Positions 22,531-32,898 of a stretch of DNA of 64,000 bases are shown here, one piece after another. The DNA lies in assembly GCF_040869045.1 (NCBI RefSeq), contig NC_090320.1:120661112-120725111 (forward strand), in the 5' to 3' direction. The notes beneath the pieces are model-generated. The model made no database searches and had not been told where the DNA came from. It saw nothing but the letters and a program-made list of their open reading frames with translations. Made by a program: the position numbers and the translations under genes. Origin of the DNA: Eurosta solidaginis. Taxonomy: Eukaryota > Arthropoda > Insecta > Diptera > Tephritidae. Within the stretch, counting starts at the first letter, position 1, and each line of letters opens with the position of its first letter.

Positions 22531-23450
22531 ATTATAAATTTAAAAAGGTATGAATGTATGATGAAATAGTCCTTAGCAAAAGTAAGAACAAAAAAATTGT
22601 ATTCAAATTCTATACACCCTAATGGAGAGCACGCGGGCTCTTTTTCCTAACCTTGGCGGGTGTTATTTCCTTTTTGAAAAGGAAATACTGCTCGCGGGAT
22701 TTATTTCCTTTAACTAGGAAACTACGCCCGCAACGTGGTTATGTACTTTATCACAAATTAAAATTTTGTATGAAGATTTTGAACGTATTGGACGAAAAAA
22801 TGTCTGATATAACAATAATAAAAACAAAATGAAATCAGAAGATTTTTAAGAATTAGTGAGCTTAACGCCGGTAAATATTAATTGTTATTAAATTATTATT
22901 TCTGTTTACTGGGAAAACTGAAAAGAAGGAGAAATTTACTGGTATATTGCGATCACGGTTGCCACTTTGGTTCATTTGGACCAAAAATTGTCCATTCCAA
23001 CCTCATTTGATCCGCTGGTCCTGCTTATAAAATTTGCCACAAATTCATAACCCACATATAATTTTCAATTTACTTCAATGGAATTTTACCACGAAAATTG
23101 CTCTGTCAATAAAATGTAGCAGAAAAAGAATGAAACTAATTTTTTCCAAATAAATAGTAATACCTTTCAAATTTTTTACAAATACATTTTTTGCAGAAAT
23201 TTTGAAAGCGCTACTCTTCGTTTGAAGCCTGACTATTTAAGATTTGCTCACCCTGTTCAAAGCACAAGAAATATTTTAACTGGAAATGAGGCAGAAATAC
23301 TTTTTGAAAGTGATAGCTTTATAAATGTGGAAAGAATTACGCTTAAAAAATTTATTTTTATATTCAGCTTTTGAAGCAAATGCAAAAGAGATTTGATTTC
23401 AGAAGAAGTGTTTTGTGTAAAATCATTCCCGTAGGTACTTGCAGAACCCC

Positions 23451-23764
23451 ATAAACTCCATCACAACACGAATGCACACACACACACGGCTTAAATCAGG
23501 GCAGCAGCTTTCCGTACCAAGACAGTGGTTGGAGAGACATTGCCTGACGTAGCAGTACGCGACGGACGGAGTAGGTGGGAATGGACGGGGTTGGACGTGT
23601 TCCCCGGCTGGTTGATGGTAAGGGGATCAGCCAACAGCAGTCAGGGGAGGCTGCGAGGTAGATCTGCGATGAATGAAATCATAGTTAGTGCTGGCCACCA
23701 CCGCCTCCATGCCTGCACGACGGCAGAGCGGAAGACTGAGTTGTACCACCCGGAGCTCCGTAGG
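23451..23764. other. GC-rich island without recognised gene
   Basis: Starts with an (AC)n run (23474-23486) and is clearly more GC-rich than its surroundings. The + strand is open for about 99 codons (23525-23824) without any motif I know. Could be the remnant of a non-LTR element ORF. Confidence 0.4.
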
Positions 23765-25035
23765 TTGATCCGTGGGCTGAGGGGAAGTGCACCTTGGCGA
23801 ATGAGCTGTAGTCCCTTTAGCTGATGAATCGGTCTACGGCCGGAGCCAGGGCGGAGGGGAAAGGTTCGGGTAGCCATATTATATATGCCTTGTTGTTGTC
23901 ACCGAATGCATCGGTTTGTGATTGTTGCTGTTGGCTGCCTGTTAATATACTATGTGTTGTATAATTTCAGGTGCAGCTAAAATGGGCTACAGTGGGGGTC
24001 GAACTATTGTAACGCTACATTACAAACTGATTTTCTGAAACGATAAAAAGAAGATTTATTTATTGAAAAGCAGTTTTATCAGCTTTTCAATTTTGTAAAT
24101 GAAAAAGGAAATATTACGAAAATGTATCGACTATATTTAGGCTTCATTTATTATGTAGTAAAGGCAATGCTGCAATAAGTTATTTCTATTCAATTATAAT
24201 TAATTTATTGAATGTAAAACTCAATGCCAACAATTAATTTAATTTGAAAGTACTGAGCAGATACTCAGTAACAATTTTTTAAGAGCTGAAGTTGTAAATA
24301 TTACTAGCTTTAAGACAGTAATTTATGAGATGGGTAGAACCCTTTTTACTTTTGGTACCGCGCATACATTACCTAATGATAGGGACCTAACGTATGTCGA
24401 TCCGTGGGCTGAGGGGAAGTGCTCCTTGACGGCACAGCTGTAGCCCCTTTAGCTGATGAATCGGTCTACGGCCGGAGCCAGGGCGCAGGGGAAAGGTTCG
24501 GGTGGCCATATTAAATATGCCTTGTTGTTGTCACCAAATGCCACTCGACTGCATCGGTATGTCATTGTTGCTGTTGGCTGCCTGTTAATATACTATGTGT
24601 TGCATAACTTCAGGTGCAGGCGAAAATTGGTTATAGTGGGAGTCGTACTATTTTAACGCTACGTTACAAACTGATTTTCTGAAACAATAACAGGGAGATT
24701 TATTTATTGAAAACTAGTTTTATATGCGTTTCAATTTTGTCAATGAAAAAGGAAATATTAAGACAATATATCGATTATATTTAGGTTTTATTTATCATGT
24801 AGTAAAGGCAATGCTGCAGTAAGTTATTTGCATTCAATTATAATTCATTTATGGAATGTAAGACTTAATGCTAACATACAATTTAATTTGAAAATATTGA
24901 GCAACTTAAGATTCAGATTTTTAAGAGCTGTAGTTGTAAATATTACTAGCTTTAAGATAGTAATTTATGAGATGGGTGGAGCCCGGTTTAATTTTGGTAC
25001 CGCGCATGCATTACCTAATGATAAGGACCTAACAC
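23765..25035 (+). repeat. ~635 bp tandem duplication (two units)
   Basis: Unit 1 (about 23765-24392) and unit 2 (about 24398-25035) both begin GATCCGTGGGCTGAGGGGAA and end in ACCTAATGATA(G/A)GGACCTAAC. They are clearly alike, with many substitutions and small indels. No coding domain recognised. It separates copies A and B of the long repeat. Confidence 0.85.
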
Positions 25036-25264
25036 AGCACAAGTCCTTCTCTGGGTTGTTTTGTGTAGCAAGATAAACTTACTGTTGTACTTACTTAATG
25101 TGATCCGTGAGTTGATATAATTGATGAAAAAATTACTTTTTAATCCGTTCAGGGCAAATACGCATCTTGATAGTAATGAAGAAGGATTGATCTAGCCGAT
25201 GAACGATCTGTGTCGATCCGACTGCTTAGATGTAGGAGTAGATGATAACGAAAAAAATAAGGAA

Positions 25265-26715
25265 GTGACAGATTGTACTTATGTATATAATGAGCAACAT
25301 CACTGGAAGGCAGCTCCCGTGAGTGTTGGCTGGAAGCACTAGAACACAATTCGGTATACTTTGTCAGTAGGGTTGTATGATCGCAAGTCCCAGTAATGGT
25401 TGTAAAAAAATATGTTAAGGGCAGGCATATCATAATCTATTGAAGTGAAAACAACTCACTTTGTATTTTATTTTAGGTAACTTTTAAGTTTTATTTTCAT
25501 TTACCTTAGGGATAAGGCTTATTTGTGAAGCGTTATTATATGCGTATTTACTGATTCGTTTGATTTTATTGATTTTCCTACAGGGTGGATAACTGATGTA
25601 TATTGGAACGAATTTCCGTAATACCTTGTCAAATTTGTAAACCAGTTTGTCTCAAAACGAAAATCGGTCCAATATACATCAACTACTTTATTTACATTGA
25701 AACGATTTCCGTCATTCCTTGTCAAATTTGTTTTGGAGACAAACCTGTTTCGAGGTTGCGCCATCATCAGTGTATTTTGTCGTTCTGACGGAAATCGTTC
25801 CAATACACATCAATTACTTTATTTACCTTAGTCTGCTAGCCGCAGTGTTGCAGCAGAGGTAACAAATCGCTTTAGCATCATGTTGTTTGTTATCAACCAC
25901 CGTGTTCGTCATTGTAAATTTATAAAGGTATGAATGTATGAGGAAATAGTCCTTAGCAAAAGTAAGAACAAAAAAAAAATGTACTCAAATTCGATACAGC
26001 CTAATGGAGAACCCGCGGGTTTTTTTCCTAATCTTGGCGGGTGTTATTTCCTGTCTTAAAAGGAAATACTGTTCGCGGGCTTTATTTCCTTTAATTAGGA
26101 ATCTACGCCCGCAACGTAGTTACCACATCAGAAATCAAAACTTTGTATGAAGATTTCGAACGTATTGGACGAAAAAATTTATAATATAACAAAGGAAAAT
26201 GAAATCATAAAATTTTTAAGAATTAATGAGCTTAACACCGGTAAATATTAATTGGTATTCAATTATTATTTTTGTTTACTGGGAAAAACTGAAAAGAAGG
26301 AGACATTTACTTGTATATTGCGATCACGGTTGCCACTTTGGGCAATTTGGACCAAACATTGTCTCTTTCAACCCATTTGGTCTGCTGGTTCTGCTCATAA
26401 AATTAGTCGAGCAAAAAAAAAAAAATTCTTATATACACGTGGGGCTCTAAGAAATATGACTTGAAAATAAGTAAAAGAATGAAACTAAGTTGTTCCAAAC
26501 AAAAAGTATTATTTTTAAAACTTTTACAAAAAAATTTTGTGCAAAAATTTTGAAAGCGTTACTCTTCGTTTGGAACGTCAATATTTAAGTTTTTCCCTGT
26601 TCAAAGCAGTATTTTTATATTCAGCTTTTGAACGCAATGCAAAAGAGATTTGATTTCGGAAGAAGTGTTTTATGTAAAATTATTCCCGTAGGTACTTGCA
26701 GAACCCCATAAACTT
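25265..26715. repeat. Long dispersed repeat, copy B
   Basis: Diverged direct copy of 21498-23450, lacking the MITE. Contains a degenerate hammerhead-like motif on the minus strand (25747-25770), flanked by inverted arms CGATTTCCGTCA / TGACGGAAATCG. Confidence 0.75.
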
Positions 26716-27393
26716 CAACCACAACACTGTGAACTAGTTTCTCGTGCCTAATTACATGTAATTACACAGTGTTATTACACAGTGAAATCTTTTAAGACGC
26801 CTGATTTTGTAATGTGCGATTTCAGAATTTTTAGATTTGTAAGCAATTAATTTCCAGCGTATTAACGCAAAATCATCCTAGTTCCAAATTTTAATAGAGT
26901 AGTTTCGTTAAACTTCTGTCTGATTTCCATATGACGGAAGTCATATGATGATCAAAGAGAATGAAAGAAAAGGGGGAAGAATAAATATTAATAATGAATA
27001 TATTCTGAAATCGCAGATCATTACATGTGTGAGGCATACGTTTGGTGGGAGAGAAAAAAATCACGAAGGAGGAGGTGAAAGAAGGGAGGAGATTGCCAGG
27101 CAAACTAGTTTGAAACCATGCGGACGGAAGCCAATACACACGTTACCACGAGAATCACAAATTATATAAAAATCGAGTGCAGTTGTCTAATACAAAAAAA
27201 AATTTAAAAATATAATATTAAAAAAAAAAACATATACATATATATATAAATTTGTTTAACAAGGTAGAAAGCTGAATAAGTCAGCCAAGAATCAATAATA
27301 ATTCCCAAGAAGTAGAGAAAAAAAGGGGAGGAAAGTGAGTATAGTTCCATAATAAGGAAGCCATAAGAAAAAGTAAAATTTTAAAGGACTATG
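26716..27393. other. AT-rich non-coding stretch left of the BEL element
   Basis: No gene. Contains a short inverted TTACATGTAATTACA near 26750 and purine-rich runs near 27060. Ends with CTATG, the target duplication of the BEL insertion. Confidence 0.5.
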
Positions 27394-28684
27394 TGTAAAA
27401 ACCTCTTGGGGCTTCGATAGCTCAAGTGAGTTCCCAAGGGGTTTTTGCACTCGTTGAAAAAAGAGAAAAAAGGAAAAGAACACACAGCAGATTAAATTCA
27501 AGAATTTAACAATTTAATTATTTTCAGTTCAAAGCTAACTCACAATATATATACAAAAGCTAATTCACAGTTTGATTAATTATACATAGGTTAAGTTATA
27601 CAAGCGAAAAGAAAAATCTAACCAATTTTTGTTGTTATATCGGCCTACTGATTTTAAGATCGCGGGTTCGAATCGAGCTCAAGGCCTAACAATAATTTTT
27701 TATCATTATTATTGTTATGATAAATTTTTTCTTAATTGAAAAAATTTTTAAATTAGAATAGAAGAAAGAAAAAATTTTAGACAACTGCCAAAGCTCGTTG
27801 TATAGATCCATTTCGGGAACTGCTAAATTCCTTCATCGGCAATGTTTAGGCTCCGCTGCTATAACCATTCAGCCACCACAGCGATTTTTTGTTTGTCTTC
27901 ATTAATCCTACTTCTATTCTGGTTCGTGCCAATTGATATAACAACAAAAATTGTTAATACATCCCAGAGCACGGGGAAAAAAGTGTAAATAAAATATGAC
28001 ACTATGGCAGCATTGCCAACAAACAAGTCCAATTTTCACAGCCATTCTGCAACAGATGTCGCAGTGTTGTGAATATCAATTGGCACGAACCAGAATAGAA
28101 GTAGGATTAATGAAGACAAACAAAAAACCGCTGTGGTGGCTGAATGGTTATAGCAGCGGAGCCTAAACGTTGCCGATGAAGCAATTTAGCAGTTCCCGAA
28201 ATGGATCTATACAACGAGCTTTGGCAGTTGTCTAAAATTTTTTCTTTCTTCTATTCTAATTTAAAAATTTTTTCCATTAAGAAAAAATTTATCATAACAA
28301 TAATAATGATAAAAAATTATTGTTAGGCCTTGAGCTCGATTCGAACCCGCGATCGAAAAATCTTACCTATAACAGGGCTGATGGCTGCAGTGATCACGGA
28401 GCTTTCAAAAAAAGAAGTGAAAGAGTTTCTTTCTTGTAAAACGCGTTCACCCTTCAATTCCGTCGAAAAGCGGTTTTGAGGGGTAATTGAACGAAAGTAA
28501 GTTAAATTTGGAAAGTTAAATTGGAAAGGCGCGCACCAACACGTACACATACGCCTGCACGGACATATATATAGCCGTTGGTGTTAGTGCGCGAAAATAG
28601 ATAGAAGCAAACACAGATAGTTTACATTAGGCTGGGTCACTATTGGCCGTGCTCATTCTTGGGTTTAGCTTGATGGCCTAAACA
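27394..28684 (-). repeat. 3' LTR of the BEL element, split by a foldback insertion
   Basis: LTR sequence lies at 27394-27619 and 28364-28684; it differs from 39104-39650 at a handful of positions. On the minus strand it begins TGTTTAGGCC and carries TATATATA near 28565. Confidence 0.85.
27620..28354. mobile_element. Foldback element with 9 bp target duplication
   Basis: 735 bp insertion flanked by GAAAAATCT (27611-27619 and 28355-28363). Two inverted arms of about 280 bp (27658-27937 and 28074-28354) surround a ~135 bp centre. Each arm carries GGGTTCGAATCGAG, a good RNA polymerase III box-B match, at its outer end, and GTGGCTGAATGGTTATAGC, resembling a box A, further in but on the opposite strand. 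A 9 bp duplication and long palindromic arms fit Drosophila FB-type foldback elements; a SINE-derived palindrome is the alternative. No ORF. Confidence 0.75.
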
Positions 28685-28976
28685 TGCCGGCCCCCCTTGC
28701 TCGAAGCAACATCGGTAGATCTCTGCGGCCATCTTCCCTGATCAACTTAATACTAACTAATATATAAATGAACGAAATTCATGGATGTCCCAATAAGGGC
28801 AGCGGCATGGCGGTCTTTTGCTTGACACAGAAATTAGTATTTCGGTTCCATCCGTAAATCGTGGAGCTGTAGTAAAGAAAAAGTAAACGTTATGACATAG
28901 TACGTGGTTGAGTTCAATTTTTTGACCTCTTTTCACACGAATGGCACGTGAAGCTAGTTCGAGGGTTGAGGAAGAT

Positions 28977-30233
28977 TTAGGAGCGGCATGCCCCAGACAA
29001 GAGCCAGCCAAATATACTGCTCTGCGCTAAAAAAGGGCCAAACGTAGATGGCAATGTGCCCGGCAGTATCAGTTCCGGATATATATCGGCTCCCAACACG
29101 AGTCGAACCGGACTTGACACAAAAAATGTTGGATCGGCGAGCTGCATATGGGTATAGGGTATCGCGACCGAAGGGTCGACGTTCGCGCTTGGACTCACAG
29201 GGGCGTAGTTGGGAACGATCGTAGCGTGAATCGTGAGCCTACGGTTCTGCCCATGTTTACCCCTTATTCGCAAGAGGCACCCTCGTTGTGATCCGTAGTT
29301 TTCTTCGTCGAGGTGTAACTGTCGAGCCAGGTCGCGCAAAATTATAGAAGTTGTGGCGCACGCGTCGATGAGTGCGCGTATCAGGTGCAACCGCCCTCGC
29401 GCCTCGATTTTGATCACGGCAGTTGGCGATATCAATGTAAAGGGCCCAAGCGCTACGATCTCCCGCGTAATTTGCCCCGTTCTGAAGGCAGCTGGCAGTC
29501 GTCGAGAATGTCGTTCAAGCTGGCCCTGCGAACCTACTCTCTCTAACTCGTATCCTTGACGGGGGCGGAAAGTCCGGGATTCCGCTCCTCGTGTGCGTTG
29601 ACGCCGGTTCGGGCTGCGGAAAGTCCGTGATTCCGCTATTCCCTTGTGACGATCTGAGCCCCGCTTCCTCGCTCTTTGGTGACGTTGGTGTGTAGTTGAT
29701 GGGCGGAAAGTCCGTGATTCCGCTCCATCTTTGCGGCGTTCATGTGCGAGTGGGGGCCGGAACTTCCTTGGTTCCACCTTCCTACTGGTGGCCGTGCGGA
29801 AAGGCCGTGATTCCGCTCCGGCTTCGTCCAATTCTCCTTCTTCTAGCTCGCGTGGTCCGCTGTCAGTTCCTATTTCTGATGCTTGAATAGACAGAATGTG
29901 TTCGTCCTCGCTATCCATCTGAACGCTCCATGGCCTGGTATCAACTTTCTGGGGCTCCGGATTGTCGAAGCTCTGGTGCAACGTGGTGTGGTGGTCCCCT
30001 TGGCACTGGTGACAACGTCCTTTGCTCGTGCAGTCGGCGGTGCGGTGTGCTACTGACAGGCAGTTGCCGCAGTACCGTCCTAATGCGGCTTCTCTTTGCC
30101 TTTCCTCGGCCGATTTGGCTCGGTAGACCGGGCATAACCGGATCGGATGTCGTTTGTCGCACAGGTGGCATGGTTTCGGGTACCGCTGGGCCATGCGTTC
30201 CGCCTTCCTGCGTAGAGTCGTGTACCGGGTCAT
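28977..30233 (-). CDS. BEL-type gag-protease ORF (no pol attached)
   Basis: 418 aa, ATG at 30233, no internal stop. Three Cys/His groups lie near the N-terminus: CHLCDKRHPIRLCP (22-35), CGNCLSVAHRTADC (55-68) and CHQCQGDHHTTLH (74-86). The middle holds four spaced copies of GAESRTFR. A retropepsin-like domain follows with LIDACATTSII near 293, where the usual D-S/T-G is D-A-C, and LVLGADIYPELI near 383, ending in SSIFGWLLSGACRS. I recognise this layout from insect proteins of BEL-type non-autonomous elements that stop after the protease region. A possible splice acceptor (CCTTTTCAG) lies just before the ATG. It is intact while the gag-pol upstream is wrecked. Confidence 0.75.
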   Translation of the reverse strand: MTRYTTLRRKAERMAQRYPKPCHLCDKRHPIRLCPVYRAKSAEERQREAALGRYCGNCLSVAHRTADCTSKGRCHQCQGDHHTTLHQSFDNPEPQKVDTRPWSVQMDSEDEHILSIQASEIGTDSGPRELEEGELDEAGAESRPFRTATSRKVEPRKFRPPLAHERRKDGAESRTFRPSTTHQRHQRARKRGSDRHKGIAESRTFRSPNRRQRTRGAESRTFRPRQGYELERVGSQGQLERHSRRLPAAFRTGQITREIVALGPFTLISPTAVIKIEARGRLHLIRALIDACATTSIILRDLARQLHLDEENYGSQRGCLLRIRGKHGQNRRLTIHATIVPNYAPVSPSANVDPSVAIPYTHMQLADPTFFVSSPVRLVLGADIYPELILPGTLPSTFGPFLAQSSIFGWLLSGACRS

Positions 30234-30669
30234 ACTGGACCTGAAAAGGGGTAATTGTCATTGGTCAGGGTTTAGAATTTGAGGGGATTTCATCATGCTT
30301 GAGGGGAGTTGGGTGTCGAGAAGATATTCACAAAAGGTTGGCAACAAGCTACAATTACTTAGGCAGTTCGCTGCACAAGAGCCTTGATTTTGGGTTTTTT
30401 TTTTTTTTTTGTGAAAAACACAAATTCGATATACAACGTGGTTTTTATGCAAATTATCTTTATGTACACGCGATCTGTTTAAAATGGCAATCACTTCTCC
30501 ATGACGGTGCGCTTCGTGTGCGATCTGACAGATTTGGCTTTAAGTGTAGCCACGCGGTAAGCTTTTGGCCGGCTGTCAGTATTTTGCCGACAGATGGCGC
30601 ACGGGGATTACTTCTGTGGAACGTATTTGGTTGTGTGGCTAATTAATCATTTTAAAGCAGCAATCGAGG

Positions 30670-31957
30670 ATGCCGAACGTGCCAAAGAAAACAGAGGTAA
30701 GTTTTATTTATTCCGTAATCTGAGATAACCATTGATTGAAATTCTCTTACGAAATGAATTCTCTACGACATGGAAAATATGTTGTTTCTCAGGTGATGGT
30801 GAATACATTTACATTACACATTATTAACTTTCATTTTCTTTCTCACTGATAGAACTGCTGCGTATAATTTTGCTACCAAAAATTAACTTTCAGAATGGAT
30901 TTTGAGGACGGTAAAGAAAATGTACAACGTGGTCTCACCTTCATCATACCAGCATCAGCTTGATTTTGTAAACTGTTCAGCATTTGGATGGGTGATTTAC
31001 ATTGCGCTTCAACGCATTTAAAATCCCAATTGCATGCTTCTAAATACATATAATGATCGGATGATGAAGCGTCAGTTTCGGAATGTACGCAATTTACCTA
31101 AAAGCAATTTCACCGTTAAACCAGATCCATGGGATGCACACCAAAATCCTTTACAGTTGCAGCAGCAACAGCCACCAGTATTGATATAAAAGGGCATGTC
31201 AAATTTGGTCTTGTCATTGAAACATCGGAGACATATTCTGGTGATGAAGATGATGATTTTGATGATGTGCTTATGAAAGGGGAAGTGCGTGTAGCATGGT
31301 ATCCGGGAGACAAAGAAGTACCATCTGAAGGAGCGGTAGCACTGGCTGATCGCACGTTAATGCCTGGTGATGAAGTGCGTCGCTTAGTTCCTGGTAAGGA
31401 TACACAACGTGGCTATTGTCGTGATATAAATATGCATGCCGATGTTAAAGTGCTTGGCACAAAAATATGTTATCAAAAATGTTATGACCGAACGACTGCG
31501 TCCTATTAACGTTTGGCTACGTGATAGCGCTGTATGCTTAGATTCATGGGTAGGAAGTACCAAAGATGTTGAACAGAAAGCTGTGCTAAGGTCTATTGCA
31601 GGTGCTCGCGTGGAAATCTCATCAAATAATTTCTGAAATTTTTGAGGATACAACAAACAATATTCCAGCTGTTCCTGTAACCACCTCTGTAGGTAAAACA
31701 TAGTTAATTTGTCAGAATAGCGCTGGTGTTCTGCCCACTGCTTCAGATCTTAAGTTCAAAACACCGGCGTAGTATTCTGAAGTTGTGTTAATAATTAAAT
31801 ATATAACGACATTTACCTTAGATTTTACATGTTTTTCAGGTCTTAAGCGTGAAACGCTTCACTGCCTCAACAACAACGACAATTGCATGCAGGATCCCAG
31901 TCAATCGGAGGAGGACCAAGACAAATTCCCACGAAAAGTTTACCAAAGCCAAGTAAG
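30670..31957 (+). pseudogene. 5' fragment of a UBE2O-like ubiquitin-conjugating enzyme gene
   Basis: UBE2O is a large cytosolic E2/E3 hybrid; only N-terminal coding sequence is present, without the UBC domain. A possible first exon (30670-30696, MPNVPKKTE followed by GTAAG) precedes the clear homology at about 31155-31700: DIKGHVKFGLVIETSETYSG, LADRTLMPGDEVRRLVPGKD, TQRGYCRDINMHADVKVLGT, then in the next frame ERLRPINVWLRDSAVCLDSW, VGSTKDVEQKAVLRSIAGAR. One extra A in the A-run near 31461 and another shift near 31620 break the frame. A further exon-like stretch (31840-31957) is bounded by TTTTTCAG and GTAAGT. Retained introns argue for a DNA-level copy rather than a spliced retrocopy. The family assignment rests on remembered homology. 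Confidence 0.55.
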
Positions 31958-32898
31958 TAACTACAACAATGGTAGTTTAAGTCACTTATGTAGGAGTGAG
32001 AAAATAAATGTATATTTAACATTGCGACCTCAATTTATATACCCTTGTTCGATCCCTTGACTATATCTTTTGGAGGCATTGGGTAAGAATAGTAACGGCG
32101 ATGCACTATAGCTGCAATTTACCCCTCAATGTTCCTAACAAAAAGTATTTGCGCTGTATCGTGTCCCAACAAAAAATTTTTTCTCCTATTTTTTGATAAC
32201 CATGTGGGAGTATAAAGAAATAAATTTGTCTACGTTAATTTTTGCTATTTTTTATTGTTATTGACGATGTTTTATCTGCGCTTCCTATTTCTGCATTTTT
32301 GCTGTTTGAGTGAGGCGGCGTTTGCTAGTGAATGGAGTTACCGATAAGTACACGTCCTAGTGAAGATAAGAGACTAATAACAAGTCGTTTGAGGACAAGG
32401 GAAACCTTAGGGACTCTTAGCGCTGGGGGAGATGATGGGTAACACCTTACCCTCAGTATCATAAGTTTTGGATAGCGGTATATTAAGCTTGTATATGCAC
32501 TGAACACCATTTAACCAATCGTTGGCCTTTGATACACCGCTTCCAAAAGCATAAATATTCCAAACACACAAAGATTCAACTCGCCGATTATAATTGTGGG
32601 ATATTTAGTAAGACACAGAAAACATGTGTAGATTGGAAAGAGTTTCCGTCATGTCTTCTCAAGGTAGTGTCATATATTGGAGGTTAGTAATAAAATGTTC
32701 GATAAAAGGTAACACATAACGCGAAATGTGGTGATCAATTAAAGTTTCGGTATGTCTCATTAAAAAATTTTGTAAGACAAATTTACAATTTTTTTTTGTA
32801 CAGAGTTGTCTGCACCACAACAGGTAGGTATATCTTTGGCTAGGAGGGGGGGTGTTTGATCGTAGGTTGTATGTTTCGGGCCTGGGTCGTGGGTTCGG
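31958..32898. other. Non-coding stretch between host fragment and BEL pol
   Basis: Nothing recognised. Possibly intron sequence of the host fragment up to an unidentified junction with the BEL pol 3' end near 32820-32898. Confidence 0.45.

Larger units (their letters stand above)
21498..23450. repeat. Long dispersed repeat, copy A
   Basis: Begins TATATAATGAGCAACATCAC and runs to GCAGAACCCCATAAACT; a diverged copy B with the same order of blocks lies at 25265-26715. Shared blocks include the hammerhead-like segment (21929-21961), GC-boxed segments near 22625-22740 (CGCGGG, GGCGGG and CGCCCG separated by TTATTTCCTTT) and a GCGATCACGGTTGCCACTTTGG block near 22950. Copy A carries an extra 397 bp MITE and about 300 bp more in its right part. 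No coding domain recognised. It may be a non-autonomous element or a segmental duplication. Confidence 0.75.

Noticed and set aside
23820..23870. Third hammerhead candidate (CTGATGA ... GAAA, + strand, also at 24450)
   Set aside because: No stem II can close next to the GAAA, and the distance is too long.
25149..25433. 94-codon minus ORF in repeat copy B
   Set aside because: The equivalent frame is not preserved in copy A (21498 onward), so no sign of coding constraint.
27655..27680. tRNA gene from the box-B match GGGTTCGAATCGAG
   Set aside because: No cloverleaf and no box A on the same strand at tRNA distance; it belongs to the foldback arms.
29353..30244. Several + strand ORFs of 64-104 codons
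   Set aside because: Antisense shadows of the GC-richer BEL gag-protease ORF.
32325..32510. 61-codon minus ORF
   Set aside because: No recognisable domain; lies in presumed intron or junction sequence.
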